Assembly (NCBI RefSeq): GCF_002197845.1
Contig: NZ_NIDE01000020.1
Location: 481,460 to 545,459 of the forward strand
Origin: Fimbriiglobus ruber
GTDB taxonomy: Bacteria; Planctomycetota; Planctomycetia; Gemmatales; Gemmataceae
DNA length: 64,000 nucleotides
Reading direction: 5' to 3'
The translations under genes were made by a program, and so were the position numbers. The notes under the pieces are model-generated. The model saw nothing but the letters and a program-made list of their open reading frames with translations. It was not told the origin of the DNA and ran no database searches. Shown here piece by piece: positions 1-9,900 of this stretch (positions within the stretch are counted from its first letter, which is position 1; each line of letters opens with the position of its first letter).

Positions 1-1
1 C

Positions 2-619
2 GTGGTGCGGGCGACGGTCACGGAATGTTGCAAACTCGGGATCGATCAACTGACCCTCTACTGCTTCAGCGCCGAAAACTGGAAGCGACCCAAGGCCGAG
101 GTCGACTTCCTCATGTCGCTTTTAAAGCAGTACCTCCTCGACGAACGTGACCTCATCCGCGACGAGAACATCCGCTTCACCGTGATCGGCCGCCGCGACG
201 GCATTCCGGACGACGTACTCGCCGAGATGGACCACAACATCTCGGCCAGTGCGGGCAACACGGGGCTGACGCTCTGCCTGGCGATCAATTACGGCGGCCG
301 AACGGAGATCGTCGACGCGGTGCGGAAACTGGCCGAGGAGGTTCGCCGCGGCGAACTCGACCCGAGCCAGATCGATGAGGATCACATCAGCGGCGCGCTG
401 TACACCGCCGGCATGCGCGACCCGGACTTGCTCATCCGCACCGCGGGCGAGATGCGGGTGAGCAATTACCTGCTCTGGCAAATTTCGTATGCGGAATTGT
501 GGGTCACGCCCAAGTGCTGGCCCGACTTCGACGTTTCCGTATTCCGCGCCGCGCTGAGTGATTTCGCCGGGCGGAACCGGCGGTTCGGCGGGCTGGCGAA
601 CGTGCAAGGGGCCGTGTAA
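2..619 (+). CDS. uppS: Isoprenyl transferase (undecaprenyl diphosphate synthase), 5' end cut off
   Basis: This cis-prenyltransferase condenses isopentenyl diphosphate onto farnesyl diphosphate to give the C55 lipid carrier for peptidoglycan and LPS synthesis. The visible 205 residues contain YCFSAENWKRP and AINYGGRTEI. Near the C-terminus come RDPDLLIRTAGEMRVSNYLL and WQISYAELW, the family's substrate-binding signature. The usual length is about 240-260 residues. The N-terminal catalytic DGNGRWA region is absent because the gene starts beyond the left edge, so the first in-frame GTG is not the real start. cdsA follows after 29 bp on the same strand, the common uppS-cdsA envelope-lipid arrangement. 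Confidence 0.93.
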   Translation: MVRATVTECCKLGIDQLTLYCFSAENWKRPKAEVDFLMSLLKQYLLDERDLIRDENIRFTVIGRRDGIPDDVLAEMDHNISASAGNTGLTLCLAINYGGRTEIVDAVRKLAEEVRRGELDPSQIDEDHISGALYTAGMRDPDLLIRTAGEMRVSNYLLWQISYAELWVTPKCWPDFDVSVFRAALSDFAGRNRRFGGLANVQGAV

Positions 620-648
620 TGCCTTTACCCTTCCGAGGCATTTAACCC

Positions 649-1503
649 GTGCTCCGCCACCGCCTCGTCGCTGGTTCCTTGCTTGCCGCCGGGATTGGTG
701 CCGTCCTCGTCGCCGACGCTTCCTTCGCACCTTATTACCCAGTACTTCTGGCGTGTGCCCTGATCGCCGGGCTCCTCGCCACGCGCGAACTCGTCGCGTT
801 ACTACCCAAGGCGACACGGCCGCGTCTCGATGTTTGCTTAATCGGCGTGCTGGCCGTACTCGTGAGCAACTGGTCGCACGTCGCGTTCGATCTGCTCGGG
901 ATGCCCACGCAATTTGGACCGAGAGCCTGGGAGCCCGTCGTCTATGCTTACGCGGCCACGGTTCTGGTCGCGTTCCTGGTCGAGATGGCCACGTTCCGCG
1001 AACCGGGCGGCTGTGTCGGTCGTGTTGCGAACACGGCTCTAACGGTCGCGTACCTGGGGTTGTTACCCAGCTTCTTCGTCAAGCTTCGCTGGCTCCCGGA
1101 ATGGTCCGGCCTGGCGCTGACCCTCACGGTGTTCGTGCCGAAGTGCGGTGACATCGGAGCCTATTTCACTGGCCGAATGATCGGCAAACACCCGTTTTCG
1201 CCGCTCCTGAGCCCCAAGAAGACCTGGGAAGGATTCGCGGGCGGGATGCTTACTGCGGTCGCTACGGCCGTCGGGCTGTCGTTCGCGGGGTCCGTTTTTC
1301 GCTACGGTATCCCCGAAGCCGTCGGGTTCGGGTTGGCGGTCGGGCTGGCGGGAATTTACGGCGACCTCGCGGAATCGCTCGTGAAACGCGACTGTGGCGC
1401 CAAAGATGCGGCGCGGAGCATTCCGGGATTCGGCGGATTGTTGGACGTACTCGATTCCGTTCTCTTCGCCGGACCGGTAGCGTACTGGTGGTTGAGTCGA
1501 TGA
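649..1503 (+). CDS. cdsA: Phosphatidate cytidylyltransferase (CDP-diglyceride synthase)
   Basis: This integral membrane enzyme makes CDP-diacylglycerol from phosphatidic acid and CTP. The 284-residue protein is hydrophobic throughout. It carries LSPKKTWEGFAGG and, near the C-terminus, SLVKRDCGAKDAARSIPGFG followed by GLLDVLDS, the CDP-alcohol cytidylyltransferase signature. It ends in a hydrophobic segment. The GTG start has CGAGG upstream. Length is normal for the family (about 270-300). It lies directly downstream of uppS, so both lipid-precursor genes are probably cotranscribed. Confidence 0.93.
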   Translation: MLRHRLVAGSLLAAGIGAVLVADASFAPYYPVLLACALIAGLLATRELVALLPKATRPRLDVCLIGVLAVLVSNWSHVAFDLLGMPTQFGPRAWEPVVYAYAATVLVAFLVEMATFREPGGCVGRVANTALTVAYLGLLPSFFVKLRWLPEWSGLALTLTVFVPKCGDIGAYFTGRMIGKHPFSPLLSPKKTWEGFAGGMLTAVATAVGLSFAGSVFRYGIPEAVGFGLAVGLAGIYGDLAESLVKRDCGAKDAARSIPGFGGLLDVLDSVLFAGPVAYWWLSR

Positions 1504-1626
1504 CCGCGCTCCGCGGGTTTGTCGGGGTCGAACGAGAAAAATCGGCCCGACGCGAGAACCCGGTGGGGCAAGCGCTGTCCTTATCCCCATATACCCGCAG
1601 CCGAGCGGTGTCCTTTTTGGTGAGCC

Positions 1627-2607
1627 ATGCCTGAAACCCCGACCGTAACCCGCACTCTCACCCTCGACAGCCGGGAGGAGGCCGTCATCCTCTTCGGCCC
1701 GCGGGACCAGTTCCTGCGGACCGTGCGGGACTCGCTCGGGGTCCGCGTCGTGGCCCGCGGCGACACTCTGCAAGTCGACGGGACAGACGAAACGGTCGCG
1801 CAGGCCGAACGTGTGTTTCAACAACTCCGCACGGTCCTCCGCAAGAGCGGAAAGTTGACCACCGAGGACGTCCGATCCGTTCTCGAAGTGGTCCGCGGCG
1901 GCGACGTCCGGGGCGGACCGACGAGCATGGCCGTCGCGGACGGCGGCAAGTACATGCGGCCGCGGACGGACGGGCAGGGGCGGTACGTCCAGGCTCTCAA
2001 GTCGCACGACTTGTGCATTTGCGTCGGACCGGCCGGGACGGGGAAAACGTATCTTGCGGTCGGGTGGGCCGTGTCGCTGCTGCGGAGCGGACAGGTCAAG
2101 AAGATCGTCCTCGTCCGTCCGGCGGTCGAGGCCGGCGAGCGCCTCGGGTTCCTCCCCGGCGACCTGATCGCCAAGATCAACCCGTACCTCCGCCCGCTGT
2201 TCGACGCGCTGAACGACATCATGGAGCCGGAAACGGTCCGCCGGTACATGGAAAGCGACATCATCGAGATCCTGCCGCTGGCCTACATGCGCGGGCGGAC
2301 GCTGAACGCCGCGTGCATCATTCTGGACGAGGGCCAGAACGCGACGGCCGCCCAGATGAAGATGTTCCTCACCCGGATGGGCCACGGGTCGAAGATCGTC
2401 GTGACCGGCGACATGACGCAGGTCGACCTGCCGCGCACGATTCGCAGCGGCCTGGCCGACGCCGTCCAACGACTCAAAAACATCGAAGGCATCTCCGTCA
2501 TCTACCTCGACGATGCGGACATCGTGCGGAACCCGCTCGTGCAGAAGATCGTGGCCGCCTACGACGACGACGGCGACCGCCGGGCGCGGAAGCCGATCGG
2601 AGGATAA
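1627..2607 (+). CDS. phoH: PhoH-family P-loop ATPase
   Basis: This is a cytoplasmic PhoH/YbeZ-like NTPase; the family is linked to RNA metabolism and ribosome-related functions. The N-terminal ~110 residues look like a KH-type RNA-binding region. The ATPase core has Walker A GPAGTGKTYLAVG near residue 136 and Walker B CIILDEGQNA. It also has VRPAVEAGERLGFLPGD and the sensor-like VTGDMTQVDLP. The full length of 326 residues matches the family. The start is an ATG. A palindromic repeat follows immediately downstream and may end transcription. Confidence 0.92.
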   Translation: MPETPTVTRTLTLDSREEAVILFGPRDQFLRTVRDSLGVRVVARGDTLQVDGTDETVAQAERVFQQLRTVLRKSGKLTTEDVRSVLEVVRGGDVRGGPTSMAVADGGKYMRPRTDGQGRYVQALKSHDLCICVGPAGTGKTYLAVGWAVSLLRSGQVKKIVLVRPAVEAGERLGFLPGDLIAKINPYLRPLFDALNDIMEPETVRRYMESDIIEILPLAYMRGRTLNAACIILDEGQNATAAQMKMFLTRMGHGSKIVVTGDMTQVDLPRTIRSGLADAVQRLKNIEGISVIYLDDADIVRNPLVQKIVAAYDDDGDRRARKPIGG

Positions 2608-2617
2608 GAGTTTATTA

Positions 2618-2719
2618 GCCGCAGATATACGCGGATGAACACGGATCAGATAAGAGATCAAAGCAATCTGATTTGCTTGTCTCTTTTCTGATCCGCGTTC
2701 ACCTGCGTACATCTGCGGC
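2618..2719. repeat. Imperfect palindromic element (family A)
   Basis: The left arm at 2618-2657 and the right arm at 2680-2719 pair as roughly 40-bp inverted repeats with a few mismatches. The arms begin and end with GCCGCAGAT/ATCTGCGGC and contain ACGGATCAGA / TCTGATCCG. The same sequence type, with perfect arms, occurs at 28688-28804, so this is a dispersed family. It lies just after the phoH stop codon and would form a long hairpin in RNA. Confidence 0.85.
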
Positions 2720-2809
2720 GAAATTCTCTTCCTGTTGCGGACCCGCCGGGCGCGTGTAAGATTTACACTTCTCGTTCTCACGTCCGGCGCCCCAGCTGGA
2801 AGCCGACCG

Positions 2810-4132
2810 ATGTCACAAACCGCCCAGGACGGGCCGAACGCCGGGCTCTTCGATACCGAGACGTTCGCCGGGTTCGGGGCGAGCCGCTTTCGGCCGACGG
2901 GGGAAATCCCGACCGGCCGTCTCGTCCGCGCGAAAAGCCAGGCCAAGCTGAAGCACGGCGTCCGCACCCACGCGCCGCGACTGCCGGGCGTTTACTCGAT
3001 GCTCGACGCCAAGGGCCGCGTGATTTACGTCGGGAAAGCCAAAAACCTCCGCGCCCGTTTGCTGAGCTACTTCCGCACAAAGAGCCGCGACCCGAAAGCG
3101 GGCAAGATTCTCGGCAACACCCGCGTCCTCGTCTGGGAGCAGACGGCCGACGAGTTTTCTGCCTTGCTGCGGGAACTCGAACTGATCCGTCGGTTCCGCC
3201 CGCGGTTCAACGTGATCGGGCAACCCGGCCAACGGCGGTACGTCTACTTCTGCCTCGGTCGGCAACCCGCACCTTACGCCTACATCACCCCCTCGCCGAC
3301 CGGCAAGGAAATTGCCTGCTACGGCCCGCTCAAGGGCCGCGCGTATCTGGAAGACGCGGTCCGCCGCGTAAACGACTGGTTCAAGCTGCGCGACTGCCCC
3401 GCGACGGTCGCGATGGTCTTTGCCGACCAGCCCGAGTTATTCCCGGCCGAACGCGCACCGAAGTGCCTGCGATTCGAGATCGCGACGTGCGCGGGGCCGT
3501 GTGCGGGGCTTTGCGGGCGGCGCGAGTACGCCGCGGGCGTCCGCGCGGCCAAGGCGTTCCTCGACGGCCGCGACCGCACCGTTTTAAAAGAACTGAAGCG
3601 GCGGATGACGGCCGCGGCCGCCGATCTGCAATACGAGCGTGCGACTACTCTCCGCGACCGCCTGCAGTCCCTCACCCGCCTCGACGACCGTCTCACGTTC
3701 CTGCGAACCGCCCGGACCGGCGGTTCGTTCGTCTACCCGCTCATCGGTCCGGACGGCACGACGGTGTGGTACCTCATCCACCACGGCGAGGTTAGTGGCG
3801 CCCTCCGAGAGCCGCGGGACGCGACCGAGCATTTAGCGGCGCGGACCATGATGGATAAAGTTTTTTCCCAGCCGCCCCCCGGGGAAGGCATCACGGACCG
3901 GACGGTGGATAGTGTGTTGCTCGTGTTCGCCTGGTTCCGGAAGTACGCCGATGAGAAAGCCCGGCTGATGACCAAAGACGTGGCGTTGGCACTCTGTCCG
4001 ACGAACGAAGCGATAGAGACAACCGGTTCCAGGAAGTCGTCGTCGGGAGGGCGTCTTGGGGCTCTGCCCCAAACCCCGCCGGAGGGGTCGAACCCCTCCG
4101 GACCTCCCTTTTGCTCCCGACCCGTGGAATGA
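2810..4132 (+). CDS. UvrC-like GIY-YIG nuclease, short form, repeat-derived C-terminus
   Basis: The protein matches the N-terminal half of excinuclease subunit UvrC. A GIY-YIG domain starts near residue 60 (GVYSMLD ... VIYVGKAKNLRARLLSYF). A Cys-rich segment (TCAGPCAGLCGRREY) and a UVR-type helical pair follow. The C-terminal RNase H-like nuclease and HhH domains of real UvrC (about 600 residues) are missing. The final ~25 residues are encoded inside the composite repeat at 4054-4400, so the native C-terminus has probably been replaced. I chose the ATG at 2810, with GGAAG upstream, over a TTG 75 bp earlier. A role in incision 3' of DNA damage is only inferred. Confidence 0.8.
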   Translation: MSQTAQDGPNAGLFDTETFAGFGASRFRPTGEIPTGRLVRAKSQAKLKHGVRTHAPRLPGVYSMLDAKGRVIYVGKAKNLRARLLSYFRTKSRDPKAGKILGNTRVLVWEQTADEFSALLRELELIRRFRPRFNVIGQPGQRRYVYFCLGRQPAPYAYITPSPTGKEIACYGPLKGRAYLEDAVRRVNDWFKLRDCPATVAMVFADQPELFPAERAPKCLRFEIATCAGPCAGLCGRREYAAGVRAAKAFLDGRDRTVLKELKRRMTAAAADLQYERATTLRDRLQSLTRLDDRLTFLRTARTGGSFVYPLIGPDGTTVWYLIHHGEVSGALREPRDATEHLAARTMMDKVFSQPPPGEGITDRTVDSVLLVFAWFRKYADEKARLMTKDVALALCPTNEAIETTGSRKSSSGGRLGALPQTPPEGSNPSGPPFCSRPVE

Positions 4133-4400
4133 TCCCAAAGCGGATCATTCCACGGGTCGCTCGCGGTGGCACAGGTTGATTTCGGCTGGAAGGCATCGGT
4201 TATACACTCGGTTCCAGATACTGACAGTTAGCGGGATTCGTCGAGACGACCAACCCGTCTCTTCCTGCCTGGACAACAAACGATTCCCGCGAGCGGTCAG
4301 TGGGTCGATCCGCTTTGGGATCGACCCACTGACCGGGAGCAGATGGGGAGGTCCGGAGGGGTTCAACCCCTCCGGCGGGGTTTGGGGCAGAGCCCCAAGA
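4054..4400. repeat. Composite MITE-like element with 55-bp terminal inverted repeats (family B)
   Basis: Positions 4054-4108 and 4346-4400 are inverted repeats of 55 bp with one mismatch. They begin TCTTGGGGCTCTGCCCC and contain GGAGGGG...CCCCTCC. Each arm is followed inward by its own hairpin: 4119-4135 with 4142-4158, and 4295-4311 with 4318-4334. The centres of the two hairpins are reverse complements of each other. The core of about 136 bp has no gene. The whole looks like a non-autonomous mobile element. It overlaps the 3' end of the UvrC-like gene. Confidence 0.8.
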
Positions 4401-4529
4401 CTTCACCCCATAAAAATCCCCCAGGTGACCAGGTGACCAAGCACTGGTTCGGTCCTTGCCTCCGCCCCGGCACCTGTTACGATGCCGCGTGACGGTCTAC
4501 CCTTTCCCAACTCCGCGAGATGAAATCCG

Positions 4530-5438
4530 ATGCGCTTCCGCTACACTCCCAGCTTCCTTTGCCTGATCGCGCTGGTCGCGTGTCCCCGCGCGGTCGCGGA
4601 CGAACCGGCGATCACCCACTCCTTCCTCGCCACCGGCGGTCAGACCTATATCCACAATGGCGACGGCACGACCTCCTGGACCTATCCGCATAGCACGCGC
4701 GATGGCTGGGTACTTCCGAATGGTAACGTCCTGCTCGCGCTCTCCAAGAGCCAGAAGTATCCGGGCGGGGCCGCCGTGGAGGTGACCAAGGACGGCAAGA
4801 TCGTGTTCGAATTCAAGGGCACGCAGTCCGAGGTTAACACTGTCCAGGCTGTCGACGGGGACAAGATCCTGCTCACCGAGGCCGGCCTCAAGCCTCGGCT
4901 GTTGGAAGTCAACCGCAAGGGCGAAATCGTGGTCGACGTGCCGCTAACCGCACAGACCAAGGACCAGCACCTGCAGACGCGCATGGCCCGCAAGCTGGCC
5001 AACGGCAATTACCTCGTCCCTCAACTGCTCGACCGGGTGGTTCGCGAGTACACGCCCGCCGGCAAGATCGTGTGGGAGGCCAAGACGCCGCACATGCCGT
5101 TCACCGCGATCCGGCTCGAAAACGGCAACACGCTGATCGGTTGCACCTGGGGTAACTTCGTCATCGAAGTCGACAAGGACGGCAAAACCGTCTGGCAGGT
5201 GACGAACGACGACCTGCCTGGCAAGCCGATTAACGACGCCTGCGGCGTCCAACGACTACCCAACGGAAACACCGTCATCACCAGCCAGCACGCTGGCGGG
5301 AACGACGTGAAACTGACCGAAGTGACCCGGGACAAGAAGATCGTCTGGACCTACCGCGATCCCAAGACACCTAGCATTCACCACTTCCAAATTCTGGACA
5401 CGAACGGGAAAGCCCTGGAAGGGCCGCCGTTGAAGTAA
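4530..5438 (+). CDS. Secreted PQQ-like beta-propeller protein
   Basis: The 302-residue protein begins with a Sec signal peptide (CLIALVACPRAVADEP) and is probably exported to the periplasm or surface. It is made of repeated blades with the pattern LPNGN / ANGNYL / ENGNTLIG / LPNGNTVIT. Each is followed by a turn and a D/KDGKIVW-type strand, typical of PQQ-like or arylsulfotransferase-like propellers. No catalytic residues are recognisable and the ligand is unknown. The ATG start is chosen because it gives the intact signal peptide. It lies alone between two palindromic elements. Confidence 0.75.
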   Translation: MRFRYTPSFLCLIALVACPRAVADEPAITHSFLATGGQTYIHNGDGTTSWTYPHSTRDGWVLPNGNVLLALSKSQKYPGGAAVEVTKDGKIVFEFKGTQSEVNTVQAVDGDKILLTEAGLKPRLLEVNRKGEIVVDVPLTAQTKDQHLQTRMARKLANGNYLVPQLLDRVVREYTPAGKIVWEAKTPHMPFTAIRLENGNTLIGCTWGNFVIEVDKDGKTVWQVTNDDLPGKPINDACGVQRLPNGNTVITSQHAGGNDVKLTEVTRDKKIVWTYRDPKTPSIHHFQILDTNGKALEGPPLK

Positions 5439-5469
5439 CTGGTTGACGCGCGTCAAGTCTGGGGGTTGA

Positions 5470-5622
5470 GGTCGACCCGGGGTAGGCCCAGGGCTTACGA
5501 CCTGGGCTATTTTCTACCGCCCTTTCGAGGCTCGAATACATTTGCCAGCGACTGGTTTTAAACCCCAACGGGGTGACAGTGAATAGCCCAGGTCGTAAGC
5601 CCTGGGCCACCCCGGGTCGACC
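5470..5622. repeat. Palindromic element (family C)
   Basis: Arms at 5470-5510 and 5583-5622 are inverted repeats of about 40 bp that differ by a one-base indel. They contain GGTCGACCCGGGGT and GGCCCAGGGCTTACGACC. The internal 72 bp include TTTTAAACCCCAACGGGGTG. The element sits between the convergent 3' ends of the propeller gene and the RND adaptor gene, where it could also act as a two-way terminator. Confidence 0.85.
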
Positions 5623-5640
5623 TTCCACCCCATGCCCGTG

Positions 5641-6942
5641 TCACTTCGACGACGCCGACACGGCTTCCACGACGGTGCCGTCCGGGATGTCGTCGCCCGG
5701 ACGAATGACGAGCGTTTCTCCGCCAACCAGGCCGTTCACCACTTCGACCATCGTCCCGAAGTCCCGCCCGACCTGAACGGCTTTGTAATGAACCACCCCT
5801 TGTGGGTCAACGATGGCGACCTTATTCCCTTCGGATCGCGTCGTGACCGCCGCACCGGGTACGCGAACGATGTGGGCCGGTGCATCCAACTGAAATCGCA
5901 CCTGAAGGAACATACCCGGCAAGAGCGACCGGTCCGCGTTCGGCACGGTGACCTCGACTCGTAACGTGCGCGTCAGGGGATCGAGGGCGTTCGTCGTCCG
6001 GGTCACGGTGCCGGGGAATTCTCGCCCCGGTGCCTCGCGGCGGAAAACCGGTGCGTTTTGACCGGCCCGGACGGAGGTGGCATACGTCTGGGGGACGTCC
6101 GCGAACACCCGGAGCGTGGTCATCTGTGCCAGGTGGAAGAGTTCACGCGCGTTCGAGTTGTCGGCCACGATCAGGGCGCCCGGGTCGTAGTTCCGGACAG
6201 TGATGACACCGGCGAACGGAGCCGTCACTTTCTGGAATTGTTGGAGGTCTTCCAGCCGCTTGACGTTCGCTTCGCTCGCGTGGATGGTCGCCTCGGCCAC
6301 CTCGATACTCGCGGCGGCGACTTTCTGTGCGCCGTCCGACGCATCGAATTCCTGCTGGGACACGGCGGCCTTCCCGTTCAGCAACTTGATGCGGTCGAGG
6401 TTGAGCCGGGCTAGGTATTCGCTGGCCTTGTTGCGAACGAGTGTGGCCCGCGATTCGGCCAGTGTCGCCCGCGCCTGGAGCAACTGAGCGTCGACTTCCG
6501 GGGTCTCGACCTCGGCCAGCAGTTGCCCTTCTTTCACGATATCGCCGATGTCGACCAGCCATCGCTTCAGATAGCCGCTCGTCCGGGCGTACACAGCCGT
6601 CTCGAACAGCGGGACGGCCGATCCCGGGAGGACTTGTTCAATATGAGCCGGCGCCGGTTCGGCCCGCGCGGTGAGGACTTTGGGGCGGTCCGAGCGGGCG
6701 GCCGTCGCCGCTTCGGTCCGGTCAACCTGCTGGCGGCTACGTGCGCGGAAGCCGACCGCGCCGAGGCCCGCGAACACGGCCAGCGCGAGCCCCACGAGGA
6801 CGAAAATCCGTAGCCACGAAGCCTGCCGCGGCGGAGCGTCTGATCCGCCGTGGCCGTGGTGCTGCTCATTCCCTACCGGCGCGGCGTGCTCCCCGGCGGG
6901 CGATTTTCGGTCCGTCTCGTCCGCGAAAGCGGCCTGGCTCAT
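5641..6942 (-). CDS. RND efflux periplasmic adaptor (membrane fusion protein)
   Basis: This 433-residue HlyD/AcrA-type adaptor links an inner-membrane RND pump to an outer-membrane channel. A cytoplasmic tail with HHGHGG precedes one transmembrane helix near residues 42-64. A biotinyl-lipoyl half-motif follows (SGYLKRWLVDIGDIVKEGQL), then an alpha-helical hairpin rich in Ala/Glu, the second lipoyl half (VTAPFAGVITVRNYDPGALI), and beta-barrel and membrane-proximal parts. Its start overlaps the stop of the permease gene by 4 bp (ATGA), so it is translationally coupled as the second gene of the operon. No outer-membrane channel gene is adjacent. Confidence 0.9.
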   Translation of the reverse strand: MSQAAFADETDRKSPAGEHAAPVGNEQHHGHGGSDAPPRQASWLRIFVLVGLALAVFAGLGAVGFRARSRQQVDRTEAATAARSDRPKVLTARAEPAPAHIEQVLPGSAVPLFETAVYARTSGYLKRWLVDIGDIVKEGQLLAEVETPEVDAQLLQARATLAESRATLVRNKASEYLARLNLDRIKLLNGKAAVSQQEFDASDGAQKVAAASIEVAEATIHASEANVKRLEDLQQFQKVTAPFAGVITVRNYDPGALIVADNSNARELFHLAQMTTLRVFADVPQTYATSVRAGQNAPVFRREAPGREFPGTVTRTTNALDPLTRTLRVEVTVPNADRSLLPGMFLQVRFQLDAPAHIVRVPGAAVTTRSEGNKVAIVDPQGVVHYKAVQVGRDFGTMVEVVNGLVGGETLVIRPGDDIPDGTVVEAVSASSK

Positions 6943-9900
6943 GACGTTTTCCCTCGGGCGGGTTGAGTCTCGTCGTCTTCGGGCTCCGCGGCGGGGGGAG
7001 TGCGGCGGAGCAGACTGTACATGACCGGTACGAAAAACAGCGTGTAAACCGTCGCCACCAGGAGCCCGCCGATCACGGCCCGCCCGAGCGGGGCGTTCTG
7101 CTCGCCCCCGTCCCCGAGGCCGAACGACATCGGCAACATGCCCGCGACCATCGCCAGGGCCGTCATCACGACCGGCCGCAGGCGGGTCGCCCCGGCGTCC
7201 ATGGCCGCTTCGAGCGCGTTGCGCCCATCGGCCCGCCGGTCGTTCGCGAACGTGACCATCAGGATGCTGTTGGCCGTCGCCACCCCGACCGTCATGATCC
7301 CGCCCATCAGGGCCGGGACGCTGACCGTCGTCCCCGTGCCGAACAGCGCCCAGAGGATACCGGCGGCCGCCCCGGGGAGGGCCGTCAGGATGATGAACGG
7401 GTCGATCCAGGACTGGAAGTTGACGACCACCAGGAGGTACACAAGCAGCACGGCGAACACGAGACCGCCGGCGAGCCCGACGAACGATTCCTCCATGCTC
7501 TCGATCTGCCCGCGGATGGCCATCGTGCTGCCCTTGGGTAACGTCGCCCGGGCCTCGTCGACGACCTTACGAATGTCTACGGCGGCCCCGCCCAGGTCGC
7601 GGTCTTGGACGGTGGCACAGACTTCGTAAACGGTTTGCACGTTGTAGTGGCTAATGAGCCCCGGGGACTCGGACCGGCGGGAGGTCGCCAGGTTCGACAG
7701 GAGCTGGGGCGTACCGGTCCCGTTGGCCGTCACCGGGGTACTCAGCAGCGCGTCCACCGTATCAATGCGGAACTGCGGCGTCTGGACGGCGACCCGGTAG
7801 TTCACGCCGTTCTTCGGGTTCACCCAGAAGTTCGGCGTCCCCTGGAAGGACGAACTGAGTGAGATCAACAGCGACCGGGCGGCGTCCTGTTGGGTCACAT
7901 TCAACTCGGACGCCATTACCCGGTCGACGTCGATGCGCAGTTCCGGGGCGTCGGGAATTTGCCGCAACCGAACGTCCACGACCCCCGGGATCTTGGCGAT
8001 TTGCCCCCGGAGAACCTTGGCCACAGCCAGGTTCTCCTCCCGCCGGACCCCGACCACCTGGATGTTGATCGGAGCCGACTTGCCGAACGTGAGAACCTGA
8101 CCGGTGATGTCGGCCGGGAGGAAGTCGAACGTGCTATCCGGGAACCGTTTGGGAAGTTCCTGCCGGAGCCGGCGGATGTGCTCGGCCGTCGGCTGGTGGT
8201 CGGGCTTGAGCGCGACGAGGATTTCGCCATCGTAAACACTGATCAGTTCGTTGCTGATGTACGACGTGTTCGTATAGAACGGCGAATACCCCATGTTGTC
8301 CAGAATCGTGTCCAACTCCCCAGGGGGGATTTCGGACCGGATCACGTCTTCCACCCGGCCGAAAATGCGTTCCGTCTCCTCGATCCGGGTGCCGACCGGC
8401 GCGCGGACGTGTAAGCGGATCTGGCCGGCATCCACTGTTGGGAAGAAGTCGCGCCCGATCAGTAGCGTCAGGCCGAGCGACCCAATGGCGAAGGCCAGCA
8501 TCCCCACGATGGTCACGAAGCGGTTGGCGAGCGCCCGGGCGAGGAGCCCGCGGTAGGCCTGACGGAACGCCTCGAACCCCCGCTCGAAGAGGGCGTGAAA
8601 TCGACCAAAGATACCGGTCGGCTGGTCGTGGTGGCCGGACTGGTATTGCTCGGCTTCCTTCTTCAGAAGGAACAACACCATCGTCGGGACCAGCGTCCGC
8701 GAAAGGAAGTAGCTCGCCAGCATGGCGAAGATGACGGCCTTGGCCATCGGCACGAACAAGTACGCGGCCGGGCCGGTCAGGAACACGACGGGGACGAACA
8801 CGATGCAAATCGCGAGGGTCGACACGAGCGCCGGAACCGCGATCTGTTGGGCTCCGTCGAGGATCGCCCGGCGGATCGGCTTCTTCATCGCCATGTTCCG
8901 GTGGACGTTCTCGATCTCGACCGTCGCGTCGTCCACCAGGATGCCGACCGCCAGGGCCAACCCGCCGAGAGTCATCACGTTCAGCGTTTCACCGAACGCC
9001 CAGAGGGCCAGGATCGAACACATCACCGACAGCGGGATGGACGTGATGACGACCAGCGTCGACCGCCAGGAGCCGAGGAAGACGAGGATCAGGAACGCGG
9101 TCAGGCCGGCCGCGATCGCCCCTTCTTTCAAAACCCCTTCAACGGCCTCGCGGACGAACACCGACTGGTCGAACAAGACTTCCAGTTTGAGTTCGGGCGG
9201 CATCTGGGCCTGAATGCCCGGGAGGGCCGCCCGGACGCGCTCGACCACGTCCAGCGTGGACGCCCCCTCGCTCTTGAGGATGGGCAGTAGCACCGCCCGT
9301 TTGCCGTCCCGGCGGACCACGTTCGTCTGGACGGCGTACCCGTCCCGCACCTGGGCCACGTCCCGCAGGTAGACGGGCACGCCGTTCACCGACTTGACGG
9401 GGATCTGGTTGAAGGCTTCCACCACCTCCGGGCTACTGTTCACCTTGACGTTGAAGTCGATATCCCCAATCTTCGCCGTCCCGGCCGGGAGGATCAGGTT
9501 CTGGGCGTTGACCGCGTTGCTGATGTCGCCCGCGGACAAGCCTCGGGCGAAGAGTTGGTCGGGGTCGATGTCGATCATCACCTGCCGCGGTTTACCGCCG
9601 TAAGGCTGGGGCACCCGGGCTCCCTGAACGGTCCCGAGCCGTTGGATGATGAAGTTGGCCGTGTAGTCGTACAGTTCGGCCTCGGTCAACGTGTCGCTCG
9701 ATACCGCGATCTGGGCGACCGGGACACTGGTCGCGCTGTACCGGACGATGTACGGCGGGGTGGTCCCCGTGGGCATGCTGTTCAGCACGGTCTGACAGGT
9801 CGCCGTCACCTGGGCGACGGCCGCCTCGACCTTGGCGTTCGGCTGAAAATAGATGCGGATGACCCCGGTCCCGGTGTACGCCTGGCTCTCGATGTGTTCG

